A DNA stretch of 64,000 nt from NCBI RefSeq assembly GCF_030160835.1, contig NZ_BSPC01000017.1:1-64000 (forward strand). The letters run 5' to 3'. How positions within the stretch are numbered: the first letter of the stretch is position 1; every line of letters begins with the position of its first letter. Below are positions 47,647 through 56,904 of the stretch, one piece after another. This DNA is from Labrys miyagiensis (lineage in GTDB: Bacteria > Pseudomonadota > Alphaproteobacteria > Rhizobiales > Labraceae). A program made the translations under genes and the position numbers. The notes under the pieces are model-generated. The model was not told the DNA's origin and searched no databases. It saw only the letters and a list, made by a program, of their open reading frames with translations.

Positions 47647-49035
47647 TCACACATACCCCCGGCGTTTCACCTCCGCCCAGGCCTGGTTCAGCGTCTTCTT
47701 CGCCTTGCTGATCAGCTCGTCCACTTCCTCATGGCTGATCACCAAAGGCGGGGCGATGATCATGGTGTCGCGCGTGGCGCGCATCACCAAGCCGTTCTGG
47801 AAGGAGTAGTCGCGGGTGATCAGGCCGACCGTACCCGTCTCCACCGGCCAGGAGGCGCGGGCTTGCTTGTTGGGCGTCAGCTCGAGTGCGCCGACAAGGC
47901 CGACCATGCGCGCCTCGCCCACTATCGGGTGGTCGCCCAGCGCCAGCCATTGCTTCTGCATATACGGACCGATGTCGGTCTTCACGCGCTCGACGATCTT
48001 CTCGTCGCGCAGGATCTTGATGTTCGCGATGGCTGCCGCGGCCGCCGCCGGATGGCCGGAATAGGTGTAGCCATGGTTGAAATCGCCGGCATTGGCGATT
48101 ACTTGCGCGACCTTCTCGTTCACCATCACGCCGCCGATCGGCAGGTAGCCCGAGGAGATGCCCTTGGCCATGGACATGATGTCGGGCTCATAGCCGAAAT
48201 ATTCGCAGCCGAACCACTCGCCCAAGCGCCCGAAGCCGCAGATCACCTCGTCGGAGACGAGCAGGATGTCGCGTTCGCGGCAGATGCGCTGGATCTCCTG
48301 CCAATAGGTCGACGGCGGAATCACCACGCCACCAGCGCCCTGGATCGGCTCAGCGATGAAGGCGGCGATGGTGTCGGCGCCGAGCTCGTCGATTTTGCGC
48401 TCCAATTCGCGTGCCGCCCACAGGCCGAACTCTTCGGGGCTCTGGTCGCCGCCCTCGCCATACCAGTAAGGCTGGGCGATATGGACGATACCGGGGATCG
48501 GCAGGCCGCCCTGCGCATGCATCGGCTTCATGCCGCCGAGCGAGGCGCCGCCCATAGTGGAGCCGTGATAGCCGTTCTTGCGGGCGATGATGGTCGACTT
48601 GCCCGGTCTGTCCTGCGCCGCCCAGTAATGGCGCACCATGCGGATGATGGTGTCGTTGGATTCGGAGCCCGACCCGGTGAAGAACACGCGCTGGAACTGC
48701 GGCGGCGTCACCTCGGCCAGCAGGCGCGAGAGTTCGATAGCCGGCAAATGGGTCGTCTTGAAGAAGGTGTTGTAGAAGGGCAGCTCGCGCATCTGCTGCG
48801 CCACCGCTTCGATGATCTCCTCTCGGCCATAGCCGATATTGACGTTCCACAGGCCCGACATGCCGTCGATGATCTTGTTGCCCTCGGAATCCCACAGATG
48901 CACGCCCAACGCCTTGACGATGACGCGCGCACCCTCGGCATTGAGGCCCTTGGTGTCGGTGAAAGGATGCATGTGATGCGCAGCGTCGATGGCGCGCAGT
49001 TGCAACGTCGTCAGGTTGGTCTGATGCAGGCTCAT
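47647..49035 (-). CDS. Class III omega-amino acid/polyamine:pyruvate aminotransferase
   Basis: A 462-residue aminotransferase resembling the SpuC/omega-transaminase group: HMHPFTDTKGLNAEGARVI, GSGSESNDTIIRMVRHYW, NGYHGSTMGGASLGG, ILLVSDEVICGFGRLG and SMAKGISSGYLPIGG with the PLP lysine. It transfers an amino group from a terminal amine (putrescine, beta-alanine or similar) to pyruvate. I chose the ATG at 49035; an earlier in-frame start at 49080 overlaps the palindromic operator. Confidence 0.85.
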   Translation of the reverse strand: MSLHQTNLTTLQLRAIDAAHHMHPFTDTKGLNAEGARVIVKALGVHLWDSEGNKIIDGMSGLWNVNIGYGREEIIEAVAQQMRELPFYNTFFKTTHLPAIELSRLLAEVTPPQFQRVFFTGSGSESNDTIIRMVRHYWAAQDRPGKSTIIARKNGYHGSTMGGASLGGMKPMHAQGGLPIPGIVHIAQPYWYGEGGDQSPEEFGLWAARELERKIDELGADTIAAFIAEPIQGAGGVVIPPSTYWQEIQRICRERDILLVSDEVICGFGRLGEWFGCEYFGYEPDIMSMAKGISSGYLPIGGVMVNEKVAQVIANAGDFNHGYTYSGHPAAAAAAIANIKILRDEKIVERVKTDIGPYMQKQWLALGDHPIVGEARMVGLVGALELTPNKQARASWPVETGTVGLITRDYSFQNGLVMRATRDTMIIAPPLVISHEEVDELISKAKKTLNQAWAEVKRRGYV

Positions 49036-49055
49036 GATCCAGGCTTTCGGGAAAA

Positions 49056-49083
49056 TTTGTGATCCCAATTTTGTGATCACAAA
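49056..49083. promoter_or_regulatory. TTTGTGATCACAAA palindrome with half-site repeat upstream of the aminotransferase
   Basis: TTTGTGATCACAAA (49070-49083) is a perfect 14-bp palindrome, and TTTGTGATC recurs at 49056-49064. It lies 21-48 bases upstream of the aminotransferase ATG. The symmetric TGTGATCACA form is typical of GntR/FadR-like operators. No regulator gene is adjacent. Confidence 0.5.
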
Positions 49084-49120
49084 TCCTGGAAGTCAAGTCC
49101 TGGATGGCGAACAGGGCTCT

Positions 49121-49289
49121 GAACTCGGGTTAACAAGAGTTGGGGGCGGATCGGTTCGTCATTCCGGCTGGAGCGCAGCGACATGCCGGAATCCATGAAC
49201 ACAGACCTCAAAGGACAGTGTTCATGGATTCCGGGTCTTCCTTCGGTCGCCCGGAATGACGATGTCCCGACCCTTGTTAACCCGAATTC
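49121..49289. repeat. Composite palindrome, G type (CGTCATTCCGG arms)
   Basis: Three nested inverted pairs: outer GAACTCGGGTTAACAAG / CTTGTTAACCCGAATTC (49121-49137, 49273-49289, one mismatch), middle CGTCATTCCGG / CCGGAATGACG (49157-49167, 49251-49261), inner TCCATGAACAC / GTGTTCATGGA around 49192-49229. It fills most of the 352-bp gap between divergent genes. The CTTGGAAACG core is not present, so it is another family. Confidence 0.85.
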
Positions 49290-49387
49290 GAAGCTCTGTG
49301 GCGGGGCCTGACTTACCCGCCGGTTGCGCCTTGCAAAGCGCCTGCAATCTCTGCTCCATTCGCCGGGCGACACAGGGAGCCGAAACC

Positions 49388-50683
49388 ATGGCCTTTGATC
49401 TTCTCATCACCAATGCTGTCCTGCCCGATGGACGTAGCGGGCAGGCCATCGCCGTCAGCGGCGAGCGCATCCTGGCCATTGGCCCCGATATCGCGGGCGA
49501 GGCGGGACAGACCATCGATGCCGGCGGCCAGCTGGTTGCGCCCCCCTTCGTCGACTGCCATTTCCATATGGACGCCACTCTGTCGCTCGGCCTGCCCCGG
49601 CTCAACCAGTCCGGCACTCTCCTGGAGGGCATCGCGCTCTGGGGCGAACTCAAGCCCATGCTCACCCACGAGGCGGTGATCGAGCGGGCCCTGCGCTATT
49701 GCGATCTTGCCGTCAGCCAGGGCCTTCTGGCCGTGCGCAGCCATGTCGATGTCTGCGACGACCGGCTTCTTGCCGTCGAAGCGCTCCTCGAAGTCAAGCG
49801 GCTGGTGAAGCCCTATCTCGACCTCCAGCTCGTTGCCTTCCCGCAGGACGGCTATTTTCGCTCGCCCACCGCGGCGCGAAACCTGGAGAGGGCGCTCGAT
49901 CTCGGTGTCGACGTGGTCGGCGGCATTCCGCATTTCGAGCGCACGATGGAAGAGGGCGCTGCCTCTGTGAAGGCGCTCTGCGCCATCGCGGCCAGGCGGG
50001 GCCTGATGATAGACCTCCATTGCGACGAGAGCGACGACCCCCTCTCGCGCCACATCGAGGTGCTGGCCGCTGAAACGCACCGCCTCGGGCTGGGCGGCCG
50101 GGCCGCAGGCTCGCATCTCACCTCGATGCATTCGATGGATTCCTACTACGTCTCCAAGCTGCTGCCGCTGATCAGGGAATCCGGCCTTTTCGCCATCGCC
50201 AACCCTTTGATCAACATCACCTTGCAGGGCCGGCACGATACCTATCCCAAGCGGCGTGGCCTGATGCGCATTCCCGAGATGCGCGCGCTCGGCATTCCCG
50301 TCGCGCTCGGCCAGGATTGCGTGATGGATCCCTGGTACGGCCTCGGCGGCGCCGACATGCTCGACGTCGCCCACATGGCCGTCCATGCCGTGCCGATGAC
50401 GAGCAGGGAGGCGATTCGCTGGGCCTTCGAGGCGGTCACCTCCGTGCCCGCCGCGGTGATGGGGCTCCAGGATTATGGGTTGGCCAAGGGTTGCAACGCC
50501 GATCTCGTGCTGCTGCAGGCCCGTGACACCATCGAGGCCGTGCGTATGCGGGCAACCAGGCTGGCCGTCATCCGCCGAGGCAAGGTGATCGCGCGGACGC
50601 CGCCCCGTCAGGCCACGCTCGACCTGCCCGGTCGGCCGGCAAGCCTCGATCCATCCAGTTACGCACCGAAGACAGCCGAGTGA
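49388..50683 (+). CDS. Cytosine deaminase-like amidohydrolase
   Basis: A 431-residue metal-dependent hydrolase. PPFVDCHFHMDATLS supplies the HxH pair, VRSHVDVCDDRL and LHCDESDD the next ligands, and GQDCVMDPWYGLGGADMLD the catalytic Asp, in the same form as bacterial cytosine deaminase CodA. It probably deaminates cytosine or a related base. It is followed by a BMP-type nucleoside-base ABC transporter, fitting scavenging of nucleobases. Confidence 0.8.
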   Translation: MAFDLLITNAVLPDGRSGQAIAVSGERILAIGPDIAGEAGQTIDAGGQLVAPPFVDCHFHMDATLSLGLPRLNQSGTLLEGIALWGELKPMLTHEAVIERALRYCDLAVSQGLLAVRSHVDVCDDRLLAVEALLEVKRLVKPYLDLQLVAFPQDGYFRSPTAARNLERALDLGVDVVGGIPHFERTMEEGAASVKALCAIAARRGLMIDLHCDESDDPLSRHIEVLAAETHRLGLGGRAAGSHLTSMHSMDSYYVSKLLPLIRESGLFAIANPLINITLQGRHDTYPKRRGLMRIPEMRALGIPVALGQDCVMDPWYGLGGADMLDVAHMAVHAVPMTSREAIRWAFEAVTSVPAAVMGLQDYGLAKGCNADLVLLQARDTIEAVRMRATRLAVIRRGKVIARTPPRQATLDLPGRPASLDPSSYAPKTAE

Positions 50684-50868
50684 GCAAAATGCGGGCAAGT
50701 CCATGGCATGCCCAATTGCGATGCGGTTTTCTCATTTGACCATCTGGACAGCGCCAGAAAGGAGCGCCACACTCGACGAAACGGAACCTTCGAAGGTTCC
50801 GCGCCTGCAAAATAATGATCGTCATCCGGTTTCGATTTCCAAAGGCATCAGGGCAGAGGGGGCACGAC

Positions 50869-51912
50869 ATGTCAGATCAACGCGACGGCCGAAACGAGAG
50901 CAGGAACGAGGCGGGCGAGGGCCTCTCCCGCCGGCACTTCGTCCAGATCGGCACTCTCGGACTGCTCGCCGCCGGCCTGCCGCTGCCGGGCCTGGCGGCC
51001 GAGAAGAAGCTCAAGGTCGCGGCCATCTTCGCAACGCCGATCGAGGAACCCTGGGATCACCAGATTCACGTCGCCCTGCTCAAGGCGCAGAAGGAACTCG
51101 GTATCGAGTACAAGTTCTCCGAAAAGGTCGAGGCCGCCGATTTCAGCCGGGTGATGCGCGAATATGCGCAGGGCGGCTACCAGCTCGTGCTCGGCGATGC
51201 CTTCGCTGCCGAGCGGGAATCGCGCAAGACCGCCAAGCAGTTTCCGAAGACGGCCTTCCTGTTCGGTTCCGGCGCCGGCCCGGCAGAACCCAATTTCGGC
51301 GTCTTCGACAACTGGATCCACGAGCCTGCGTATCTCTCCGGCCTGATTGCCGGCAAGATGACCAAGTCCAATACCGTCGGTGCCGTGGCGGCGATGGGCA
51401 TTCCCGAAGTCAACCGTCTCGTCAACGCCTTCTTCGCCGGCGCTAAGGAAGCCAATCCGGCCATCAAGAAGAAGGTGACCTTCATCGGCTCCTTCTTCGA
51501 TCCACCCAAGGCCAAGGAAGCCGCCATCGCGCAGATCGATGCCGGCGTCGATGTCATCTATGCCGAACGTTTTGGCGTGATCGACGCGGCCAAGGAGAAG
51601 AAGATCTACGCCATTTCCAACATGTCCGACCAGGCGGATCAGGGCCCCGATACCGTCATCACCGGCCCGGTCTGGGACATGTATCCCACCGTCGAACAGG
51701 CCATCAAGGTGGTGCGCGCCGGTGTGTTCACGGCGCAGGACTATGGCGACTTTTCGCGCATGGCCAAGGGCGGATCCACCCTGGCGCCCTACCACAAGTT
51801 CGACACGCTCCTTCCGGCTGAGGTGAAGGATCTGGTGGAGAAGAAAAAGGCGGAAATCCTCGACGGCAATTTCCGTGTCGACGTGGACGAGAACACGCCG
51901 GTCTCGGATTGA
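50869..51912 (+). CDS. BMP-family ABC transporter substrate-binding protein (Tat signal)
   Basis: A 347-residue basic-membrane-protein/PnrA-like binding protein, with the N-terminal Tat signal SRRHFVQIGTLGLLAAG. The fold is type I periplasmic binding (KLKVAAIFATPIEEPWDHQIHVAL, GSFFDPPKAKEAAIAQIDAGVDVIY, TVITGPVWDMYPTV). Members bind purine nucleosides or bases. It is upstream of the matching ATPase and two permeases, with a 147-bp palindrome in between. Confidence 0.88.
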   Translation: MSDQRDGRNESRNEAGEGLSRRHFVQIGTLGLLAAGLPLPGLAAEKKLKVAAIFATPIEEPWDHQIHVALLKAQKELGIEYKFSEKVEAADFSRVMREYAQGGYQLVLGDAFAAERESRKTAKQFPKTAFLFGSGAGPAEPNFGVFDNWIHEPAYLSGLIAGKMTKSNTVGAVAAMGIPEVNRLVNAFFAGAKEANPAIKKKVTFIGSFFDPPKAKEAAIAQIDAGVDVIYAERFGVIDAAKEKKIYAISNMSDQADQGPDTVITGPVWDMYPTVEQAIKVVRAGVFTAQDYGDFSRMAKGGSTLAPYHKFDTLLPAEVKDLVEKKKAEILDGNFRVDVDENTPVSD

Positions 51913-52001
51913 GGCGGCAGGAGGCAGTAAGGGGCCTGCCTCGCCCGCTTTGCGGCTGTCGAATTCACCCGTCTGAGTGTTATCAGTATAGGGCGCGGCT
52001 C

Positions 52002-52148
52002 ATCCTTCCCCGACTGCGGGGAAGGTGGCGCGTAGCGCCGGAAGGGGGAGAGCGACGCGACAGAGCCGGTTTTCGGGCCAGGCAGGCGCCACCCTACCCC
52101 TTCCGACTTCGCTTCGCTCAGCCACCTTCCCCGCAGTCGGGGAAGGAT
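52002..52148. repeat. Perfect 28-bp-arm palindrome inside the ABC transporter operon
   Basis: The 28-base arms at 52002-52029 and 52121-52148 are perfectly complementary (outer ATCCTTCCCCGACTGCGGGG). Each arm is also self-complementary (CCTTCCCCGACTGCGGGGAAGG). The interior holds GGCGCGTAGCGCC and a CGACTTCGCTTCGCTC stretch. It occupies the 350-bp gap between the binding-protein gene and the ATPase gene. No gene is seen in the rest of the gap. Confidence 0.93.
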
Positions 52149-52262
52149 AACCCGTGCCTCTTCTTGCCAGACCGCTATGCGTGAATTCGGCAGCTACCTT
52201 GCGGAGAAGGCCTTGCGTGCTCCATCTGCCTTCAGTGACCCTTCCGCTGGGACAGCTCATCC

Positions 52263-53774
52263 ATGAACTCCACCATTCCCATCGTGGAGATGCGCGGCGT
52301 CTCAAAGCGGTTCGGCGCCGTGCAGGCCAACGAGGCTGTTGACCTTGCGGTCCGGCCCGGGGAGATCGTCGGCTTGCTGGGCGAGAATGGCGCCGGCAAG
52401 ACCACGCTGATGAACATTCTGTTCGGCGCCTATGCCGCCGATGCCGGCGAGATCCGGATCGACGGCCGGCCCGCGCGCATCGGGAATTCGGCGGATGCGC
52501 TCGCCGTCGGCATCGGCATGGTGCACCAGCATTTCCATCTCGCCTCCCGCCTCACGGTCATGGACAACCTTCTCGTCGGCTTGCCGGGCAGGGGGGGACG
52601 TCTCGACCGGGCCGGGGCGCTGGTTCGCTTGAAGGAGATCGCCAGCCGCTTCAATCTCAGCCTCGATCCCGATCGCCGCGTCTCCTCGCTCGCCGTGGGC
52701 GAGCAACAGCGGCTGGAAGTGATCAAGGCGCTGTTTCGCGGGGCCAGGCTTCTCATCCTCGACGAACCCACGGCAGTGCTGGCGCCGGAAGAGGCGGAGG
52801 GACTGTTCAAGGCCCTGCGCGCCATGACGGCCGATGGCCTTGGCATCATCTTCATCTCCCATAAGCTCACAGAGGTGCGCGGACTGACCGATCGCTGCGT
52901 CGTGCTGCGGCATGGCAAGGTGGTCGCCGCCATCGCCGAGCCGGCCAGGACGTCGTCGGCTGAAATGGCCCGGCTGATGTGCGGCCATGAAATCGTGCCG
53001 CCGGAACGGCCCTCCTCGGAACCGGGCGCCGTCGTTCTCAGTCTCGACAAGGTCTCCACCGCCGGGCATGGCGGCATGCTGCTCAGGGATGTCAGCCTGT
53101 CCGTGCGCGAGGGAGAAATCCTCGGCATTGCCGGCGTGGCGGGCAATGGCCAGAGGGCACTCGCCGATGTCGTGGCCGGCATGCTGAAGCCGGCCGGGGG
53201 CAGGCTCGAGATCGGGGGCGTGCCGGTCGAGCCCTATGGCCCGCGCCGTGTGCAGGAGATGGGGCTTGGCCGCATCCCCGAAGATCGCATGACGCAGGGC
53301 ATGGTCACCAGCCTGCCGCTGGCCGACAGCATGGTGCTGCCGCGTATCGGCACCGCCGCCTTCTCGGCCCGGGGCCTCCTGAAGCCGGGCGCGATCACGG
53401 CCTTCGCCGAGGAGCAGATCCGGGTCTTCGACATACGCTGCCCCGGCCCGATGGCGCGGGCTGGCTCGCTGTCCGGCGGCAATCTGCAGAAGGCATTGCT
53501 GGCGCGCGAGCTTGCCTTCGATCCCAGGGTGCTGATCGTTGCCCAGCCGACGCGTGGCCTCGACATCGGCGCCGCCCGCTTCGTACATGAGCGCTTCCTG
53601 GACCTTCGCACGCGGCGCTGCGGCTTGATGGTGATCAGCGAGGATCTGGAGGAATTGCTGACCCTGTCGGACCGCATCGCCGTGCTTTACGAGGGGCGTG
53701 TGGCGGGAGTCCTCCTCTCGAAGGAGGCTTCGATCCAGCGGCTCGGCCTGCTGATGAGCGGAGCGCAACACTGA
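52263..53774 (+). CDS. BMP-type ABC transporter, double ATPase subunit
   Basis: A 503-residue fusion of two ATPase domains of the sugar/nucleoside (CUT2-like) type. Domain 1 has a full Walker A (GENGAGKTTLMN), VGEQQRLEV signature and LLILDEPTAVL. Domain 2 has the degenerate Walker A GVAGNGQRAL and LSGGNLQKALLARELA, as is usual for YufO/RbsA-like proteins. It energises import of nucleosides or bases. Its stop overlaps the permease start by one base. Confidence 0.9.
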   Translation: MNSTIPIVEMRGVSKRFGAVQANEAVDLAVRPGEIVGLLGENGAGKTTLMNILFGAYAADAGEIRIDGRPARIGNSADALAVGIGMVHQHFHLASRLTVMDNLLVGLPGRGGRLDRAGALVRLKEIASRFNLSLDPDRRVSSLAVGEQQRLEVIKALFRGARLLILDEPTAVLAPEEAEGLFKALRAMTADGLGIIFISHKLTEVRGLTDRCVVLRHGKVVAAIAEPARTSSAEMARLMCGHEIVPPERPSSEPGAVVLSLDKVSTAGHGGMLLRDVSLSVREGEILGIAGVAGNGQRALADVVAGMLKPAGGRLEIGGVPVEPYGPRRVQEMGLGRIPEDRMTQGMVTSLPLADSMVLPRIGTAAFSARGLLKPGAITAFAEEQIRVFDIRCPGPMARAGSLSGGNLQKALLARELAFDPRVLIVAQPTRGLDIGAARFVHERFLDLRTRRCGLMVISEDLEELLTLSDRIAVLYEGRVAGVLLSKEASIQRLGLLMSGAQH

Positions 53775-54829
53775 TGCTGAGGCTGGAGCCCCGCCAGGCC
53801 ACGCCCGTCTGGTTCAACGTCGCCCTGCCGCTCGCGGCTATCGTGGTCACCCTGATCCTGTGCAGCGGCCTCATCGCGCTGGCCGGCGCCAATGTGCTGG
53901 ATGCCTATGGCATCATGCTGGCCGCCGCCTTCGGCGATTTCTACGCGACGACCGAGACGCTGGTGAAGGCCGCGCCGATGATCTTCACGGGCCTCGCGGT
54001 TGCCGTCGCCTTCCGGGCGAAGTTCTGGAACATCGGCGCCGAGGGACAGTTGATGGCCGGCGCGGTGGCCAGCTGCTTCGTCGGCACCTTTCCCATGCCG
54101 GGCCCCCTGGCCTGGCTGGCCATGGCGATCGCGGGGGCGGCGGCAGGAGGGCTCACCGCCCTTGTGCCCGCGCTCCTGCGCGTAAGGCTCAAGGTCGACG
54201 ATGTCGTCAGCTCGCTGCTTCTCAATTCGGTGATCTATTTTGCTGTGATGGCACTGATCGAGGGACCATGGAAGGATTCACTCTCGGGCTATCCGATCTC
54301 GCCGCCCATCGAGGACAGCGCCAATTTCCCGGTGTTCTTCGAGGGCACGCGCCTGCACCTCGGCGTGCTCTTCGCCTTCCTGGCTGCGCCGGCGGTGTGG
54401 TTCCTCATCACCCGCACGACGCTGGGCTTCGCCATCCGCGTCACGGGCGAGAATGCCGAAGCGGCAAGCTATGGCGGTATCGCGGTGAACCGCATTCTTG
54501 TCCTCACCGCGCTCCTGTCGGGAGGCCTCGCGGGCCTCGCCGGCGTGGGCGAGGTTGGTGGCGTGCATTTCCAGGTCATGAGCGATCTGTCACCGGGCTT
54601 CGGCTACAGCGGCATCGTCATTGCCATGCTCGCCCGCCTGAACCCGCTCGGCGTGGTGCCGGCGGCCATCTTCTTCGCTGCGGCAATGACCGGGGCTGAA
54701 GCGATGTCGCGAGCGACGGGCGTGCCCGTCTTCCTCGCCAATGTCATCCAGGGGACTGCCCTGCTCGCCATGCTGGTGGCGCTGCTGTTCACGGCCTACC
54801 GTCTGCGCCGTGCCGGAGCCGCGGCATGA
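53774..54829 (+). CDS. BMP-type ABC transporter permease 1
   Basis: A 351-residue YufP-like inner-membrane permease with about nine hydrophobic helices. WNIGAEGQLMAGAVASCF, VDDVVSSLLLNSVIYF and the cytoplasmic coupling helix region TTLGFAIRVTGENAEAASYGGI are typical. The start shares a base with the ATPase stop and the end overlaps permease 2 by ATGA, so subunits are translationally coupled. Confidence 0.9.
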   Translation: MLRLEPRQATPVWFNVALPLAAIVVTLILCSGLIALAGANVLDAYGIMLAAAFGDFYATTETLVKAAPMIFTGLAVAVAFRAKFWNIGAEGQLMAGAVASCFVGTFPMPGPLAWLAMAIAGAAAGGLTALVPALLRVRLKVDDVVSSLLLNSVIYFAVMALIEGPWKDSLSGYPISPPIEDSANFPVFFEGTRLHLGVLFAFLAAPAVWFLITRTTLGFAIRVTGENAEAASYGGIAVNRILVLTALLSGGLAGLAGVGEVGGVHFQVMSDLSPGFGYSGIVIAMLARLNPLGVVPAAIFFAAAMTGAEAMSRATGVPVFLANVIQGTALLAMLVALLFTAYRLRRAGAAA

Positions 54830-55770
54830 GCGCTGTTCTCGAACAGGTCTTTCAGATCGGCTTCTTCGCTGCGACCCTGCGCATCGCCACGCCGCTGATT
54901 TTCGCATCCCTCGGTGAACTGATCTCCGAGCGGGCCGGGGTGCTCAATCTCGGCATCGAAGGCATCATGCTGCTGTCGGCGATGACGGGCTTCACCGCGG
55001 CCTATTTCACCGGCAACCTCTGGCTCGGCATCCTGGCTGCGATCGCCACGGGAGCGGCGATGGGGGCGCTCCATGCGGTCTTCACGGTGGTGCTGGGCCT
55101 CAGCCAGCACGTGTCGGGCATCGGCGTCACCCTGTTCTGCACGGGGCTCGCCTATTTCTTCTATCGCCTGATCTTCGGCCAACAATCCTCGCCCCCTACG
55201 GTGACGGCCTTCCAGCCCGTGCCGATTCCGGGCCTGTCGGCAATCCCTTTTGTCGGGCCGGTGCTCTTCAACCAGTTCGCCCTGGTCTATCTGGCATTGC
55301 TGGGCGTGGGGCTGGTCGCCTTCATCCTGTACCGCACGCCCTGGGGCCTTGGGCTGCGTATGGTGGGGGAGAACCCGCGCGCGGCCGATTCGGCCGGCAT
55401 CAACGTGATGGCGAGGCGCTTCCAGGCTGTGGTCCTTGGCGGCGCCCTGATGGGCGTGGGCGGTGCCTTTCTCACTTTGGCGCAGTTCAACGCCTTTACC
55501 TTCGGTGTGATCTCCGGGCGCGGCTGGGTGGCGATCGCCCTTGTGGTGTTCGGGCGCTGGGATCCGGTGCGGGCGGCCGGCGCGGCCCTGCTCTTTGCCC
55601 TGATCGACGCCCTGCAACTGCGGCTGCAGGCAAGCGGCCTTGGCCACATCCCCTATGAAGCCTTCCTGATGCTGCCCTTCGTGTTCACCATCGTCGCCAT
55701 GGCGCTGATGTCCCGCAACGCGGTGGCGCCGGCGGCCTTGCTGAAACCGTTCAGGAAGGAGGAAAGGTAG
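54826..55770 (+). CDS. BMP-type ABC transporter permease 2
   Basis: A 314-residue YufQ-like permease. ISERAGVLNLGIEGIMLLSAMTGF, LSQHVSGIGVTLFCTGLAYF and TPWGLGLRMVGENPRAADSAGI match the family. It forms the heterodimeric channel with permease 1. The gene is the last of the transporter operon; convergent cobD follows after 45 bases. Confidence 0.9.
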   Translation: MSAVLEQVFQIGFFAATLRIATPLIFASLGELISERAGVLNLGIEGIMLLSAMTGFTAAYFTGNLWLGILAAIATGAAMGALHAVFTVVLGLSQHVSGIGVTLFCTGLAYFFYRLIFGQQSSPPTVTAFQPVPIPGLSAIPFVGPVLFNQFALVYLALLGVGLVAFILYRTPWGLGLRMVGENPRAADSAGINVMARRFQAVVLGGALMGVGGAFLTLAQFNAFTFGVISGRGWVAIALVVFGRWDPVRAAGAALLFALIDALQLRLQASGLGHIPYEAFLMLPFVFTIVAMALMSRNAVAPAALLKPFRKEER

Positions 55771-55815
55771 GGGCAGGCTGCGATATCAGGGGCGAGCTCT
55801 GGCTCAGCGCTGGCC

Positions 55816-56829
55816 TCACATCGCATGCGTCTCGCGGCTGTGGTGGCGCGCCAATACGGCTCTAAGACGCTCCGCTGCCTCCGCATTGCCGGGCAGGCCG
55901 AAGCGCAGCCAGCGGGGATGGTCCGCGAAGCGCCGTACCCAGATGCCGGCCTGGCCGAGCTGGCGGAACAGGGCCGGGGCGTGCGGGGTCTGCAGCAGGC
56001 GGTAGAGATCGGTGCCGCCCAGCACGGTGCCGGCGCCCGTGAGATCGGCGTCGAGCTCCTGGCGGGCGGTGCGCAGGGAGGCGCGCGTGCCGTTCTGCCA
56101 GAGGATGTCGGCGAGCGCCACGCGGCCGATCGCGATGGATTCGCCCGAGACCGCCCAGGCGCCCATGGCCTGGCGCAGCCGGCCGGTGATTGAAGGCTCG
56201 GCCAGCACGAAGCCGAGGCGGATGCCGGCAAGGCCGAAGAACTTGCCGAAGGAGCGCAGCATGATCAGGCCCGGCGTGCCGGCCATCGAGGCGAGGGAGA
56301 TCTGCGGCACGACATCGGCAAAGGCCTCGTCGAGGATGAGCGCGCCGCCCTTGGCCTGTTTCTCGGCGGCGAGCGCCAGGAGTTCCTCGCGGCCGAAATA
56401 GCCGCCGTCCGGATTGTTGGGATTGACGATCACGGCGATGGTGGCGCTCTCGAGCTCCTCCCAGCGCCGGGCTTCCAGGACGTGATGGCCGGCCAGCGCC
56501 CAGGCGCGGGCATGCTCGGTATAGGTCGGGCTCAGCACGGCGACACTGCCGGCCGGGAACAGCCGCGGCAGCCACTGGATCGCCGCCTGCGTGCCCGGGG
56601 TGGCGACAATGCAGGCATCGAACGGCACGCCATAGCATTGCGCCGCCACGGCTTCGAGCTCGCGCGTGTCGTCGGGCGAGGGCAGGGCGGTCCAGGCTTC
56701 AGCGGGGATGGGCGGGATCGGATAGGGCCAGGGATTGATGCCGGTCGAAAGATCGAGCCAGGGCTGCGTGGTCTGCGGAAAGAGCCGCCGCGCCTCGCCG
56801 AGATTGCCGCCATGCTCCACTGCGCTCAT
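55816..56829 (-). CDS. cobD: Threonine-phosphate decarboxylase
   Basis: A 337-residue PLP aminotransferase-fold protein of the CobD/CobC group: [14 protein letters not shown] at the N-terminus, [32 protein letters not shown] and [16 protein letters not shown] with the PLP lysine. It makes (R)-1-aminopropan-2-ol phosphate for the cobalamin lower-loop. No other cobalamin gene and no B12 riboswitch are near. I use the ATG at 56829; an earlier start adds 34 residues unlike the family. Confidence 0.87.
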   Translation of the reverse strand: MSAVEHGGNLGEARRLFPQTTQPWLDLSTGINPWPYPIPPIPAEAWTALPSPDDTRELEAVAAQCYGVPFDACIVATPGTQAAIQWLPRLFPAGSVAVLSPTYTEHARAWALAGHHVLEARRWEELESATIAVIVNPNNPDGGYFGREELLALAAEKQAKGGALILDEAFADVVPQISLASMAGTPGLIMLRSFGKFFGLAGIRLGFVLAEPSITGRLRQAMGAWAVSGESIAIGRVALADILWQNGTRASLRTARQELDADLTGAGTVLGGTDLYRLLQTPHAPALFRQLGQAGIWVRRFADHPRWLRFGLPGNAEAAERLRAVLARHHSRETHAM

Positions 56830-56904
56830 GAGTCCACTCTTTTCTTGACGCCCGAAGGCGGCGCGACCAATGTCCCGCCAAATCAGTTTAGGAGGGTATG
56901 GGCC

